A DNA stretch of 64,000 bases from Gemmatimonadaceae bacterium (GTDB lineage Bacteria > Gemmatimonadota > Gemmatimonadetes > Gemmatimonadales > Gemmatimonadaceae), in contig DASXKV010000011.1 in assembly GCA_036496605.1 (NCBI GenBank), positions 1-64,000 of the forward strand. Direction: 5' to 3'. Below, in pieces: positions 26,716 through 36,500 of the stretch. The notes beneath the pieces were generated by a model that saw only the letters and a list, made by a program, of their open reading frames with translations, did no database searches and had not been told where the DNA came from. Every line of letters begins with the position of its first letter. The first letter of the stretch is position 1. The translations under genes were made by a program, and so were the position numbers.

Positions 26716-28572
26716 ATGCTCAGGGTCCTAATGCGAAAATGGCACGTCTTCGTCGTCTCGCTAGGTGTTGCGGCCTGTAAGCAGGTAGGAACGAACGCCG
26801 ACACGACCGCGGCGCGGAATGCACAGAGCGGCACGCCGATCGTGGCGGACGCGCGCATCGGCACGCCAAATCCGCCAACGGGCGTCGCCGAAGGCGACTG
26901 GGCGATGCCGGCGCGCGATTACGCGAGCAGCCGATACAGCTCCCTCACGCAAGTCACGTCCGCGAACGCCAAGAATCTCAAGGCATCGTGGACATTCTCG
27001 ACCGGTGTACTGCGCGGCCACGAAGGACAGCCGCTGGTCGTGAACAAGACGATGTATCTGGTGACACCCTACCCTAACGTCGCCTACGCCATCGATCTCA
27101 CTCAGCCCGGATATCCGCTGAAGTGGAAGTATCGGCCGGAGAATTCACAGGCTGCCGTTGGCACGGCGTGTTGCGACGTGGTCAACCGCGGCGCGGCGTA
27201 CGCCGAGGGTAAGCTCGTTTATAACTTGCTCGACGGCCACACGGTCGCCGTCGACGCCGAGAACGGCAAGCAGCTCTGGCGCGTGCAGATGGCGGATCTC
27301 AATCGCGGCGAGACGATCACGATGGCTCCGATCATCGTGAAGAACCGTGTCATCGTTGGCTCGAGCGGTGGCGAGATGGGCGTCCGTGGCTGGATCGCCG
27401 CGCTCGACCTCGCTACGGGTCGTGAGCTCTGGCGCGCCTACAACACCGGCTCCGACGCCGACGTCAAGATCGGTCCCCGCTTCAAGCCGTTTTACGCAAC
27501 CGAGCGTGGCAAGGACCTCGGCCTAACGAGTTGGCCCGGTGACGCGTGGAAGATCGGCGGCGGCGCGGTGTGGGGCTGGCTCTCGTACGACCCGGCGCTC
27601 AACCTCGTGTATCACGGAACGTCGAACCCGGGACCGTGGAACCAGGATGTCCGCCCCGGCGACAACAAATGGACGTGCGCGATTCTCGCGCGCGATGCCG
27701 ACACTGGGGAACTTGTCTGGGCGTTCCAGGTCACGCCGCACGATCTCTGGGATTACGACGCGGTCAACGAGAACATCCTCGTCGACATGCCGGTGAAGGG
27801 ACAGGCGCGCAAAGCCCTTGTCCACTTCGATCGCAACGGCTTTGCGTACACGTTGGATCGAGCCACTGGCGAGGTTTTGCTCGCGCAGCCCTTCGTCCCG
27901 ATGAACTGGGCGAAGTACATCAATCTGCAAACTGGCCGTCCGGAAATCGATACGAGTAAGGCCACGAAGCAAGGCAAGCTCGTGAAGAACATCTGCCCGT
28001 CGCTCGAGGGCGGAAAGAACCAGCAGCCGGCAGCGTTCTCGCCGCAGACGGGACTCTTCTACGTGCCGACGAACAATCTCTGTATGGATTTCGAAAGTCG
28101 GCCCGTGAGCTACATCGCGGGAACGCCGTACATCGGTGCAAACGCCCCGGAGACGGGCGGTCCCGGCAACTACAAAGGCGAGTTCATCGCGTGGGACGCG
28201 GCGAACGGACGGAAAGTCTGGGGCGTTCCTGAGCCGTTTCCGGTCTGGGGCGGCGCTCTCGTCACGGCGGGTAACGTCGTTTTCTACGGCACGCTGGATG
28301 GTTGGTTCAAGGCCGTGAACGCGCGCACGGGCGAGCTGCTCTGGCAATTCCGCGTCGGATCGGGAGTCGTTGGGAATCCGATCACGTACCTGGGCCCGGA
28401 TGGCAAGCAGTACGTCGCGGTGTACTCGGGCATCGGTGGCGATATGGGTTTGCTCATCGCCGGCGACGTGGCGGCAAACTTGCCATTCGATGTTCGCGAA
28501 CGCGGGACGACGCTGCCAGATCTGGCGCGATACACGTCATGGGGGGGAATGCTGTTCGTGTTCGCGCTGTAA
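26716..28572 (+). CDS. PQQ-dependent methanol/ethanol-type dehydrogenase lipoprotein
   Basis: Pyrroloquinoline-quinone dehydrogenase (618 residues) of the eight-bladed propeller family, oxidising an alcohol or sugar in the periplasm. The N-terminus has a lipobox (SLGVAACKQ, Cys near residue 21), so it is probably membrane-tethered rather than soluble. Family features: adjacent cysteines in GTACCDVVNRGAAY (disulfide over PQQ), W-type repeats such as LDLATGRELWRA and FDRNGFAYTLDRATGEVL, and the acidic region WDYDAVNEN. A c-type cytochrome gene follows 55 bp downstream, the expected electron acceptor. Substrate is unknown, and no PQQ biosynthesis genes are in the window. Confidence 0.9.
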   Translation: MLRVLMRKWHVFVVSLGVAACKQVGTNADTTAARNAQSGTPIVADARIGTPNPPTGVAEGDWAMPARDYASSRYSSLTQVTSANAKNLKASWTFSTGVLRGHEGQPLVVNKTMYLVTPYPNVAYAIDLTQPGYPLKWKYRPENSQAAVGTACCDVVNRGAAYAEGKLVYNLLDGHTVAVDAENGKQLWRVQMADLNRGETITMAPIIVKNRVIVGSSGGEMGVRGWIAALDLATGRELWRAYNTGSDADVKIGPRFKPFYATERGKDLGLTSWPGDAWKIGGGAVWGWLSYDPALNLVYHGTSNPGPWNQDVRPGDNKWTCAILARDADTGELVWAFQVTPHDLWDYDAVNENILVDMPVKGQARKALVHFDRNGFAYTLDRATGEVLLAQPFVPMNWAKYINLQTGRPEIDTSKATKQGKLVKNICPSLEGGKNQQPAAFSPQTGLFYVPTNNLCMDFESRPVSYIAGTPYIGANAPETGGPGNYKGEFIAWDAANGRKVWGVPEPFPVWGGALVTAGNVVFYGTLDGWFKAVNARTGELLWQFRVGSGVVGNPITYLGPDGKQYVAVYSGIGGDMGLLIAGDVAANLPFDVRERGTTLPDLARYTSWGGMLFVFAL

Positions 28573-28627
28573 GCTGGCATCTCGTGGGTCCGACGACTCG
28601 ATCACGAATTACGCGCGGGGGCTCGTT

Positions 28628-29155
28628 ATGCGGCGATGGCTTGGCTGGACGGCAATGGCATTCTTGGGCGCCTTGGCCGCATGCGCCCGAACCGGTGACG
28701 CCGCCGAGGCGCGCGAGCCCGGGATTGTTAGGCGCCAACAGCAGGCGACCGCCGCGCCGCCCACCTTCGTTCAACACCCTGACAACATCCAGCCCGGGCT
28801 CACCCTCCACGGCGGATTCGCCCAGCTCACCAATCCCTTCGACGGCGATCGCGGAAAAATCAAGGAGGGCGCCGCGCTCTTCGTCTCCTACAATTGCATG
28901 GATTGCCACGGCGCCGACGGCTCCGGTGCGATGGGACCGAGCCTCGCCGACGGGCGCTGGCATTTCGGTGGAACCCCTGGCGAAATCTTCCAGTCCATTT
29001 ACGAAGGGCGGCCCGAGGGCATGCCCGCGTGGGGAGGTCGCATCGCCGACGACCAGATCTGGCGACTCGTCGCCTATGTTCAATCGTTAGGCGTTGGCAA
29101 GGACGTCTCGACCGAGAACTTCACTGGCAAGACGATTCAGAAGATGGGACACTGA
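28628..29155 (+). CDS. c-type cytochrome lipoprotein (electron acceptor of the PQQ dehydrogenase)
   Basis: 175-residue cytochrome c. The ATG at 28628 opens a lipoprotein signal with lipobox ALAACAR; the longer frame upstream overlaps the PQQ gene and is spurious there. One haem site, CMDCH, in FVSYNCMDCHGADGSG; the distal Met is probably in PEGMPAWGG. A spacer of about 60 low-complexity residues (rich in Ala, Gln, Pro) separates the anchor from the haem domain. By position it takes electrons from the preceding PQQ dehydrogenase and passes them to the respiratory chain. Confidence 0.9.
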   Translation: MRRWLGWTAMAFLGALAACARTGDAAEAREPGIVRRQQQATAAPPTFVQHPDNIQPGLTLHGGFAQLTNPFDGDRGKIKEGAALFVSYNCMDCHGADGSGAMGPSLADGRWHFGGTPGEIFQSIYEGRPEGMPAWGGRIADDQIWRLVAYVQSLGVGKDVSTENFTGKTIQKMGH

Positions 29156-29156
29156 T

Positions 29157-29687
29157 TCATCGACCGGCAGCGTTTTCGGCGACCTCGGGAAATCGCGTCC
29201 CCACCGCACTCAGGTATTGCTTGATCGTCGCGTCGTGTCCCATCACGAAACGCGACACGAATCGAAAGATCGGATTGTACACCTCGCCATCCTCGGTAAT
29301 CCGAAGTGTCGTCGCGCCGTCCCCTGCCGGTGTCAGCTCGTAGGTCCACGCACCGCCAAAGGGAAGATTCGTGTCTGCAATCCGTCCGACGAGCAATTCA
29401 TCCGGGACCGATCGCTCCACGACATAGGTAATCGGCGGTCCGTTCTTCGTTTTCTCCCGCCAGCGTGCGCGCCCATTGTCGTCGGGAAGGACTTCGACTC
29501 CCGCTACCTCGCGCCGCCAGACGGGGAACGAGCCGACGTCCGTGATCAGTCCGAATAACGCGCGAGGCGACGCCTTGTAGGTCCTCGCGACGCTCGCACT
29601 GTGACGAGCCGGCAGCATCCAACCCCCCACGGCGATAATCGCGATTACCACGACGAGCGTCCCGATGCCGATGTACACAAAACGCAT
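29157..29687 (-). CDS. SRPBCC-family protein with N-terminal membrane anchor
   Basis: 176-residue START/Bet v 1-like protein. Residues 1-24 form a transmembrane anchor (VYIGIGTLVVVIAIIAVGGW), and the rest is the SRPBCC hydrophobic-pocket fold (VARTYKASPRALFGLITDVGSFPVW, typical entry). The reading frame continues upstream for nearly 300 codons, but that extension runs through the MarR gene in another frame and has no family resemblance. The MarR stop overlaps this start by one base (TGATG), so the two are cotranscribed. Lipid or hydrophobic-ligand binding is inferred from the fold. Confidence 0.85.
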   Translation of the reverse strand: MRFVYIGIGTLVVVIAIIAVGGWMLPARHSASVARTYKASPRALFGLITDVGSFPVWRREVAGVEVLPDDNGRARWREKTKNGPPITYVVERSVPDELLVGRIADTNLPFGGAWTYELTPAGDGATTLRITEDGEVYNPIFRFVSRFVMGHDATIKQYLSAVGTRFPEVAENAAGR

Positions 29688-30199
29688 CAGGTCCTGCCTC
29701 CTTTCGAGGACGCGATGCCCTCGCGAAAACGCCGGCACGCATCGGCCAGCGCCGTGAATCCGGCGGCGATTGCGGCGCGATCCGCGTGTGTCGCACAGCG
29801 AAGCACCGCCTCGAGCCTGACCGCTTCGAGGACCGACGTATCGCGTACGGCCCGAAGTCCTTCCAGCGTCAGGAGAATGCCCACTTGGCGTCCGTCCCCC
29901 TTCGCGCCGGCGACGCGACGGACATAACCAAGGAGCTCGAGCTTCTTGAGTGCTTCCGAAAGCGTCGACCTCGCAATGGCGAGATGCCGCGCAAGTTGCG
30001 CCGGCACACGCGCTGCATCGGGGCTGCAGTGGGCAAGGATCGCCGCGTCTCGTTGCGAGAGTCGGTGATCCGTTGACCGCTTCCGCTGGTGCCGCGTGTG
30101 ACACGCGTGGTACACCTGCGGGTAGGTGAGCTGAACCTGTTCGACTGCTTGATCGAGCGTCATACCGGCAAGGTAGGACGGCGCAGGCGTATTCGTCAA
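29687..30199 (-). CDS. MarR-family transcriptional regulator
   Basis: 170-residue winged-helix regulator. The DNA-binding core is LSQRDAAILAHCSPDAARVPAQLARHLAIARSTLSEALKKLE (discontinuous conserved positions), with the wing region GYVRRVAGAKGDGRQVGILLT and a C-terminal dimerisation helix. The first 12 residues are poorly conserved in type, and Met13 (MTLDQAVEQVQLTYP) may be the true start. Overlaps the start of the SRPBCC gene by one base; the pair is probably autoregulated from the 220-bp region shared with the gene at 30421, which is transcribed away from it. Confidence 0.85.
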   Translation of the reverse strand: MTNTPAPSYLAGMTLDQAVEQVQLTYPQVYHACHTRHQRKRSTDHRLSQRDAAILAHCSPDAARVPAQLARHLAIARSTLSEALKKLELLGYVRRVAGAKGDGRQVGILLTLEGLRAVRDTSVLEAVRLEAVLRCATHADRAAIAAGFTALADACRRFREGIASSKGGRT

Positions 30200-30420
30200 A
30201 GGAACAATGTGGAGGTCGTGAGATAACTCCCGCCGTTAGGCGGAGACTGGCCGCCCGGCGAATCAGTCCATCGAAGGACAACAATCCCAAAGATGCCGCA
30301 CTGGGGAGGGTCCCTCGGTATTGGTTGAAAGCCATCGCGTTAGAACCGTGAATTCGTAGGGGTTTGGCAACGTCTGTGTGTCTAGAGCAAGAGCGACCAC
30401 GAGACAGCTGAGGCAGAATT

Positions 30421-31662
30421 ATGAAGCAGCTAAAGATTTCAAGCCACCGTGCCCTGCTCGTTGCTAGCGCTCTGATGTTGTTCTTTCCCCAACGACCACT
30501 CACCGCGCAAGGACCAGGTCTGTTCGACTTCTTTTTCGCGCGGAAGGACTCACCGACCGATCCTCTCTTCGCCGGCCTGAGCCTCACTGGCTACAGTGGT
30601 GTCTGGGGATTCCGAGTGGGCGGCGCACTCAACTTCAACAACGGCGACAACGGTTCCAGTCAGAACGACCCGTACAATTACCGCTGCGATCGATCTCAAT
30701 GTCGGTACTACGGCGGTCAGAGCTACGACTACGGCTATGGTTTGCCGATTGGCGTCAGCGGCTGGTCCGTCGACGCGGATCTGATTCTCGCTCCATTTCG
30801 CAATTTGCCAGTCGGTAAATCAATTCTGCTCGGCTTTTCGCCGTATGCCTTCGTCGGCATTGGCGGCGTGGGTGTGAGTCCCAACAATGCGCCCGACACG
30901 AGCCAGGCGACGTGGAGCTACGGAGTCGGCGTTCATCACGATGTGCTTGGCTGGCTCGGTCTGAGTGCGGAGGCGCGCAGCCGCAGGTCGTTACATAGCG
31001 ACAGCGTCATCGCAATTGGCTCGACACGCAATTGGGAATTCCGCGCGGGATTGTCGATCAGCTTCGGTGGACATCATGAAGAATCGGTCGCAACCACCGC
31101 GACCGGAGTCATCATGCCTATCGAGTCTGCGGAACTGGATCATTTCGAGACGGCGGAGTCGGCGGCACGAATTACTGCCCGAGTTCTCGATCGTGCAGAG
31201 GGTTTGGTGGAAACGCCGTACCTCCTGGGCGGGACGGATCCAAATACGGGATTTGACGCGGCGGGGTTCGTGCAGTACGTCTTTGCACAGGAAGGCGTGT
31301 CTTTGCCGCGCACGGCGCACGCGATGGCAGAACTGGGCGATGAAATCTCGACGCAAGCTGGTTCGCTGCGTCCTGGTGATTTGCTCTTCTTCGGCAACGA
31401 TGGAACCAACATCGATCACGTCGCGATCTTCGCCGGTCACGACCGAATCATTCACTCGACGGCGAGTGGAGGTGGCGTCCGCTACGACGTACTCGATGAA
31501 GGTCGGCGTGGCGAGTGGTTCTCGAACCATCTGATCATCGCGCGTCGAATCGTCGCCGAAGGCAAAGCACGGCCGCGCGTGCGGCAAGACGACTCGCGCG
31601 GCGAGGGCGAGCTCGATCCACCGGATCAGGCGCCGCGCTCCAATCGCTCGAGTGAAGAATAG
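30421..31662 (+). CDS. Outer-membrane-like beta-domain fused to an NlpC/P60 domain lacking the catalytic Cys
   Basis: 413-residue exported protein (signal peptide, cleavage region PLTAQG). Residues about 45-215 are Gly- and aromatic-rich beta-strands in an OmpA/OMP-beta-barrel pattern, ending GLSISFGG. Residues about 245-385 are an NlpC/P60 peptidase domain: GLVETPYLLGGTDPNTGFD, RPGDLLFFG, IDHVAIFAG with His333. In active enzymes the nucleophile is in D-C-S-G; here it reads D279-A-A-G282, so the Cys is replaced by Ala. The protein is therefore predicted to bind peptidoglycan without cutting it. The C-terminal 30 residues are charged and disordered. Followed 40 bp later by a PDZ gene. Confidence 0.87.
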   Translation: MKQLKISSHRALLVASALMLFFPQRPLTAQGPGLFDFFFARKDSPTDPLFAGLSLTGYSGVWGFRVGGALNFNNGDNGSSQNDPYNYRCDRSQCRYYGGQSYDYGYGLPIGVSGWSVDADLILAPFRNLPVGKSILLGFSPYAFVGIGGVGVSPNNAPDTSQATWSYGVGVHHDVLGWLGLSAEARSRRSLHSDSVIAIGSTRNWEFRAGLSISFGGHHEESVATTATGVIMPIESAELDHFETAESAARITARVLDRAEGLVETPYLLGGTDPNTGFDAAGFVQYVFAQEGVSLPRTAHAMAELGDEISTQAGSLRPGDLLFFGNDGTNIDHVAIFAGHDRIIHSTASGGGVRYDVLDEGRRGEWFSNHLIIARRIVAEGKARPRVRQDDSRGEGELDPPDQAPRSNRSSEE

Positions 31663-31702
31663 TCGCTGGAACCGACAATCGATTGTTCAACAGGAAGCAG
31701 AC

Positions 31703-32740
31703 ATGAGAGGATACACAACATTGTTCGCCGCGGCGGTGCTCGCTCTGAGCACCGCCCCGTGCTCCGCGCACGCGCAATTTCGCCGCTTTCCGACTGATCA
31801 AGGATCGCCGCGGCGCACGAGCACGAACACGCCCAGCGACAACGATGCGCCTGATACGCGCACGTTGCTCGGCCTCACCCTCGGATCATCGGGCACCGAT
31901 CGCGACACCTTGGGTCTGCTCGTCACCCAAGTGATGCGCGACGGGCCCGCGGATCGCGCCGGCATCGATGAGGGGAATCGCCTCGCCGACATCGATGGCG
32001 TCAGCTTGCGGCTCGATCCGTCAGACATCGGCCGTACCGGCGCGGCCGACGCCGTGATGCGCCGGCTGAACCGCACGCTCAAAGGCTTGCGTGATGGCGA
32101 ACAGGCGACAATTCGTCTCTTCGGCGCCGGTCGCTTCAAAACCGTCACGGTCCAGGTGAGCCTACCAACGCCTAACGGTGGGATCACGGCGGCAACGCCG
32201 ATGGCGACTCCACCATCGGCTCCCACCGCCGTCGCCGTCGCCACCGATGCATCGACTCGCGCGAACACGGTGGCCACCGCGCTCCAGACGCTCGCCGATC
32301 TGCAGGCGCAGCTCCGGCGCATGTCCGACGACGAAGGCATGTCGCCGCTCGGCGACTCGCTCGCACAGTCGGCGCGCGATCTCGCCGCGATTCAGCGGCG
32401 GCTTCGTGCCGCGCAGGAGATGCGTCGTCGCAACGACGACGTCGGTGATCGCTCATCGACGCGCCGTGCTGGCAACGTCGACGTTCCCGGGCTCACGCTA
32501 AGCCCGGTGAGCGACGACCTCGCCGATTACTTCGGCGATGGCAGCGAGCGTGGCTTGCTCGTGCTACAGGCGGATGCCTCGTGGTCGCCAATTCGGAACG
32601 GCGACGTGCTCCTCAGCATCGATGGCGCGCCGGTGAGCGCCGATCGTCTGCGGGCCGCGTTGGAATCGCGTCAGCCCGCGCGCCTCGATTTGCTTCGTCG
32701 TCGCCGGCAGATGACCGTCACGCTAAACGGTCGCGAATAA
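31703..32740 (+). CDS. Exported protein with two PDZ domains
   Basis: 345-residue periplasmic protein starting at ATG 31703, 7 nt after AGGAAG, with a signal peptide (LFAAAVLALSTAPCSAHAQ). PDZ 1 spans about 45-155 (LGLTLGSS, GLLVTQVMRDGPADRAGIDEGNRL in pieces, IDGVSL). A middle helical region (about 190-260) contains the ALQTLADLQAQLRR and DLAAIQRRLRAAQE helices, possibly coiled coil. PDZ 2 spans about 275-345 (GLTLSPVSDDLADYFG, GLLVLQADA, GDVLLSIDGAPV). There is no protease domain, so it is a scaffold or adaptor. It sits between the NlpC-like gene and a small beta-barrel gene on the same strand. Confidence 0.88.
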   Translation: MRGYTTLFAAAVLALSTAPCSAHAQFRRFPTDQGSPRRTSTNTPSDNDAPDTRTLLGLTLGSSGTDRDTLGLLVTQVMRDGPADRAGIDEGNRLADIDGVSLRLDPSDIGRTGAADAVMRRLNRTLKGLRDGEQATIRLFGAGRFKTVTVQVSLPTPNGGITAATPMATPPSAPTAVAVATDASTRANTVATALQTLADLQAQLRRMSDDEGMSPLGDSLAQSARDLAAIQRRLRAAQEMRRRNDDVGDRSSTRRAGNVDVPGLTLSPVSDDLADYFGDGSERGLLVLQADASWSPIRNGDVLLSIDGAPVSADRLRAALESRQPARLDLLRRRRQMTVTLNGRE

Positions 32741-32860
32741 GTTCACGAAGGCGAGCACAACAGGACCGAACTGGAACGGGGAGTGCGAGAACGATGCGCC
32801 GACAACGTCGGCGCACCTGATCGCGCCCCGTTCTTCAATTCGACCCTCGGAGATCTGGCA

Positions 32861-33448
32861 ATGACCGCACGTCCCCGTCACCTCACGTTACGAACATTGC
32901 TTTCCATCAGTGGCTGTATTCTCGCGGCCGACATCACGTGTCCCAAGAACGTGCAAGCCCAGCTTCCGGGCTCCACGAGCTATTCGTTCACCGCCGCCGC
33001 CGGCCTCGCGGTGCCAACAGGTGACCTCTCGAACACAGTGAACTCGGGCTACAACGTCTCGGTCGCACTGGGAATGCATCAGGCGCTCACGCCCTTTAGC
33101 CTGCGCGTCGAGGGCAGCTTCACCGAGATGCCATGGAGCGACAACACAGGCGAGTCCGGCGCAAAACATCGCATCTTCGGACTCGCGCTCGACGGTCTCT
33201 TTAACGTCGGCACGCCGTCGACGAATGGGGGACTCTATCTCACGGGCGGTGTCGGGACGTACGGCACAAACGACGTGAACACCTTTTTCGGTGACACGAA
33301 TCGTGACTGGAATTTCGGCTTCAACGCGGGGCTCGGCTACTATCTCCCGCTCACCGGGTTCAGCGTGATCTTCGAAGGCCGCTACACGTACATCGGTAGC
33401 AACCCGAGTCAGAGTTTCTTTCCGATTACGGTTGGGGTGACGTTCTAG
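32861..33448 (+). CDS. Small outer-membrane beta-barrel protein
   Basis: 195 residues from the ATG at 32861, preceded by a GGAG ribosome-binding site. Signal peptide up to about residue 33 (NVQAQLPG). The mature part is a run of amphipathic strands with Gly turns (YSFTAAAGLAVPTGDLSN, GLYLTGGVGTYGT, NFGFNAGLGYYLPL) and a C-terminal strand ending VTF, the classical Bam-recognition aromatic end. Resembles OmpW/OmpX-size eight-stranded barrels. Function unknown. Last gene of the 30.4-33.4 kb envelope run; a palindromic segment follows. Confidence 0.85.
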   Translation: MTARPRHLTLRTLLSISGCILAADITCPKNVQAQLPGSTSYSFTAAAGLAVPTGDLSNTVNSGYNVSVALGMHQALTPFSLRVEGSFTEMPWSDNTGESGAKHRIFGLALDGLFNVGTPSTNGGLYLTGGVGTYGTNDVNTFFGDTNRDWNFGFNAGLGYYLPLTGFSVIFEGRYTYIGSNPSQSFFPITVGVTF

Positions 33449-33451
33449 AGT

Positions 33452-33549
33452 AGAGGGTGAAGAGGGCTGAGGGTTGAGAGCTGCGGCAGAGGGTTTCACT
33501 CTCAACCCTCTGCCCGCAACCCTCTGCCCTCAACGCTCAACCCTCTTCA
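33452..33549. repeat. Self-complementary AGGGTTGAG-type segment between convergent genes
   Basis: AGAGGGTGAAGAGGGCTGAGG begins the left side at 33452, and the words AACCCTCTGCC and CTCAACCCTC recur on the right side up to the stop codon of the opposite gene. The segment contains direct repeats (CAACCCTCTGCCC twice) as well as inverted repeats, so several alternative hairpins can form. It lies exactly between two convergent stop codons and may work as a transcription end region in both directions. Confidence 0.7.
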
Positions 33550-36500
33550 GGGCGTCCCCGTACTCACCGCGCCCGGCGCGCCGTCCTGCCACACGAAGTG
33601 CTGCAGCGCCTTCTTCGTCGGGTACACCTCGTCGAGCGTGTTGCCGTCGTACATCCGCCCGTTCTTCATCACGAATCGAATCGCATTCGTGTTCCTGATG
33701 TCATCGAGCGGATTCTTGTCGAGCACGACGAGATCGGCGAGCTTGCCATTCTCGATCGAGCCGAGGTCGGCGCCCATACCGATGCCCTCGGCGCCGAGGA
33801 TCGTGGCGGTGCGCAGTACGTCGTGGTTCGACATACCGCCAGAGGCCATCATCCACATCTCCCACTGGTAGCCGAGACCCTGGAGTTGCCCGTGGCTACC
33901 GATACCGATTCGGCCCCCAGCCTCGACGACCTTCTTCGCGAACTGCGCGTGTAACGGGAACGCGTACTCTTCGTCCATGAACCAGCCGCCTGGTCCCGGG
34001 CTGCCGCCTGAGCCGAGTCCTCGACGACGTGTCTTCGCGTCGAGCTCTGCTTCCGGTGTGAAGCGACGGAGCTTCGCGTCGCCGTGCACGTCGGTGTGAG
34101 TGTACCAGTAATTCTCACCAAATGGCCCGCCGTACGACACGATGAGCGTCGGCGTGTTCGTCACGCCCGTCTGCTTGAACAGCTGGACGACGTCGTCGTA
34201 CAGCGGCGCGATCGGTAGCGCGTGCTCGATGCCAGAATATCCGTCTATGGCGTGCGTGAGGTTGAGCTTGAAGTCGAGGCCGCCCTCGGTTGTCGGCATC
34301 AGGCCGAGGTCTTTCGCCGCCATGATCACCCACTCGCGCTGTTGGCGGTTGCCTGTCATGTACATCTTGAGCGTTTTCGTATCATAGTACGTCGCGTACC
34401 GCTTCAGCACGTTGCGCGTCTGCTCGAAGTCCTTGAGGTTCTCGCCACTGAACACGCCCGGGCCCGTCGAGTAGATGCGAGGGCCGATCATGTGGCCGGC
34501 CTCGACCTCGTCCTCGTACGTGAGCACATCCGTCGTCGCAGTCTGCGGATCGCGCGTCGTCGTGACGCCGTATGCCAGCTGCGCGAGGTACTGCCACACC
34601 TGCGCCGTGTGAATGCGCGGAATGAGCCACTGTGGGTGATAGTGAATGTCGACGAAGCCCGGCACGATCGTCTTTCCGGCGACGTCGATCACCTGCGCCC
34701 CTGCCGGCACGGTGACGCTGCCCCGCTTACCGACGGCGACGATGCGATTCTCGTGGACGACGATGTCCGCATCATCGATGACTTCGCTTCCCTTCATCGT
34801 AATCACGCGGGCGCCGCGCAGCACCGCGTTGCTTTGCGGAATGTCGCGACTCACGCCAATCGTTATGCGGCGCTCCACGGGCTTGTATCCCGTCGGCGCC
34901 GGAGCCTTCTTCGTCGAATCTGGCTTCGTGCTGTCCGGCTTTGCCGCGGGCGTGACGGATGCGCTGTCACCTTTCGCACGTGCAACGACCTTGAGACTGT
35001 CGTCGACGACCTTTGCACGATCCAGGTCGAAGGATACGAAAGCGTTCCCGATCGCCCAGTGCACGCTCTTACTATCCGCGCTCCACGCCGGAAACTCGCC
35101 GCCGATGTCGGTCAGGCGGCGCACGGGGAATGAAGCCGCAGCCGGATTCGCGACGGAGACCGTGGGCGTTGGGCCGCCGAGGTACGGAACGGTCACGACG
35201 TAGATGTCGTTGCCGACCTGCGCCAGCGCTCGGTCGCCGTGAGGAGCCATGACAACGGCCGCCGCGGGCGGGGGTGTTGGGTTCTGCTCCAGCTCATAGT
35301 GCGTCGGCATCGGCATGTCGACGCTCGTCGTATGATCGTCGTCGAGCGTGCCCGCTGGCGGCAGCGGACCCGTGACCTTGATGAGCGACTTTACATCGGT
35401 GCCGTCCCACCGCATGGAGACGAGGCCTTCCTCCTGACTGTACGCGAAGATCCGCGTCGAATCGCTCGTGAAGTGGGGATGCGTGCGGTTCCCACTCGGC
35501 CCGATGACGACCATGTCGCCGCCACTCGCCGGCACCCATACGAACTCCGTCCCCAATCCACCGCCGAAGAAGCCTAACGCTTCCTGCATATCGCGCGCGG
35601 CTGCTTTCACCGCGACGATCCGCTTCGCGTCTGGCGACCAGGCGATCTGGGAGTAGAGGGCAGGCGCCCTCGTCAACTGCTGCGGCGCACTCTTGCCGTC
35701 CGCGGCGACCCTGTAGATCTGGCCGCCGGCCTTGTCGTTCCAGGTTACGAACGCGATCGACTTGCCATCGGGAGACCAGGTTGGATCGAACTCGCCGACA
35801 TCCTCGGTCGTGACGCGTCGCGGCGCACCGTTAGGCAAATCCGCAAGATAGAGCCGATTCAATGTCACGAACGCGAGTCGCTTGCCATCCGGCGAGGGCG
35901 CGATATCGCGAATCTGATGCGCCGTGAAGCTCCCCGCATCGTCGACCTTGTAGGCGAAGCGCACTTCCGGACCCACGTCGACCGACACGTCCGCCGTGAA
36001 CGAGATCTTCTCCGGCTTCGACTTGTCGACGGGCACGCGCCAGATCTCACCGCCGTAGGAAATGACCACGGCCTTGTCGTCCGGTGTGAACGCATAACCC
36101 GGCAGCACGTCGAGCGGAGCGCGCGACTCCTGATCGTCGCGCTGGATGGGATAGATCAGCCAATCCTCGACACCACTTTCAACGTTGCGGATGCGCAAAC
36201 CCGTGTTCGTCTCGAAACGCGTGCCGTACACCAGCCACTTGCCGTCGTGCGACAGTTGCGGCCGGAAGGCCGAGCCGTAACGGGATGACATGACCGTGTT
36301 CGTTCCCGTTTCACGGTCATAGACTGCGAGCTGGTACTGCGGGAAGATGGCGTTGTATTGCCAATCGCCCTGCCGCCGCGCGTACCAGACGTAACGTCCG
36401 TTGTGGCTCACCGTCGGGCCCGTGACCTTGAGCGCCGCCGGCTCGCGCACCAACGCCGCACCCGATCCGCCGTCGACGTGATAGATCCAGAGCTTCGCCG

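Noticed and set aside
28370-28627. N-terminal extension of the cytochrome frame
   Set aside because: Overlaps the end of the PQQ gene and precedes the true lipoprotein signal at 28628.
29688-30587. N-terminal extension of the SRPBCC frame
   Set aside because: Runs through the MarR gene out of frame; transmembrane anchor and coupling place the start at 29687.
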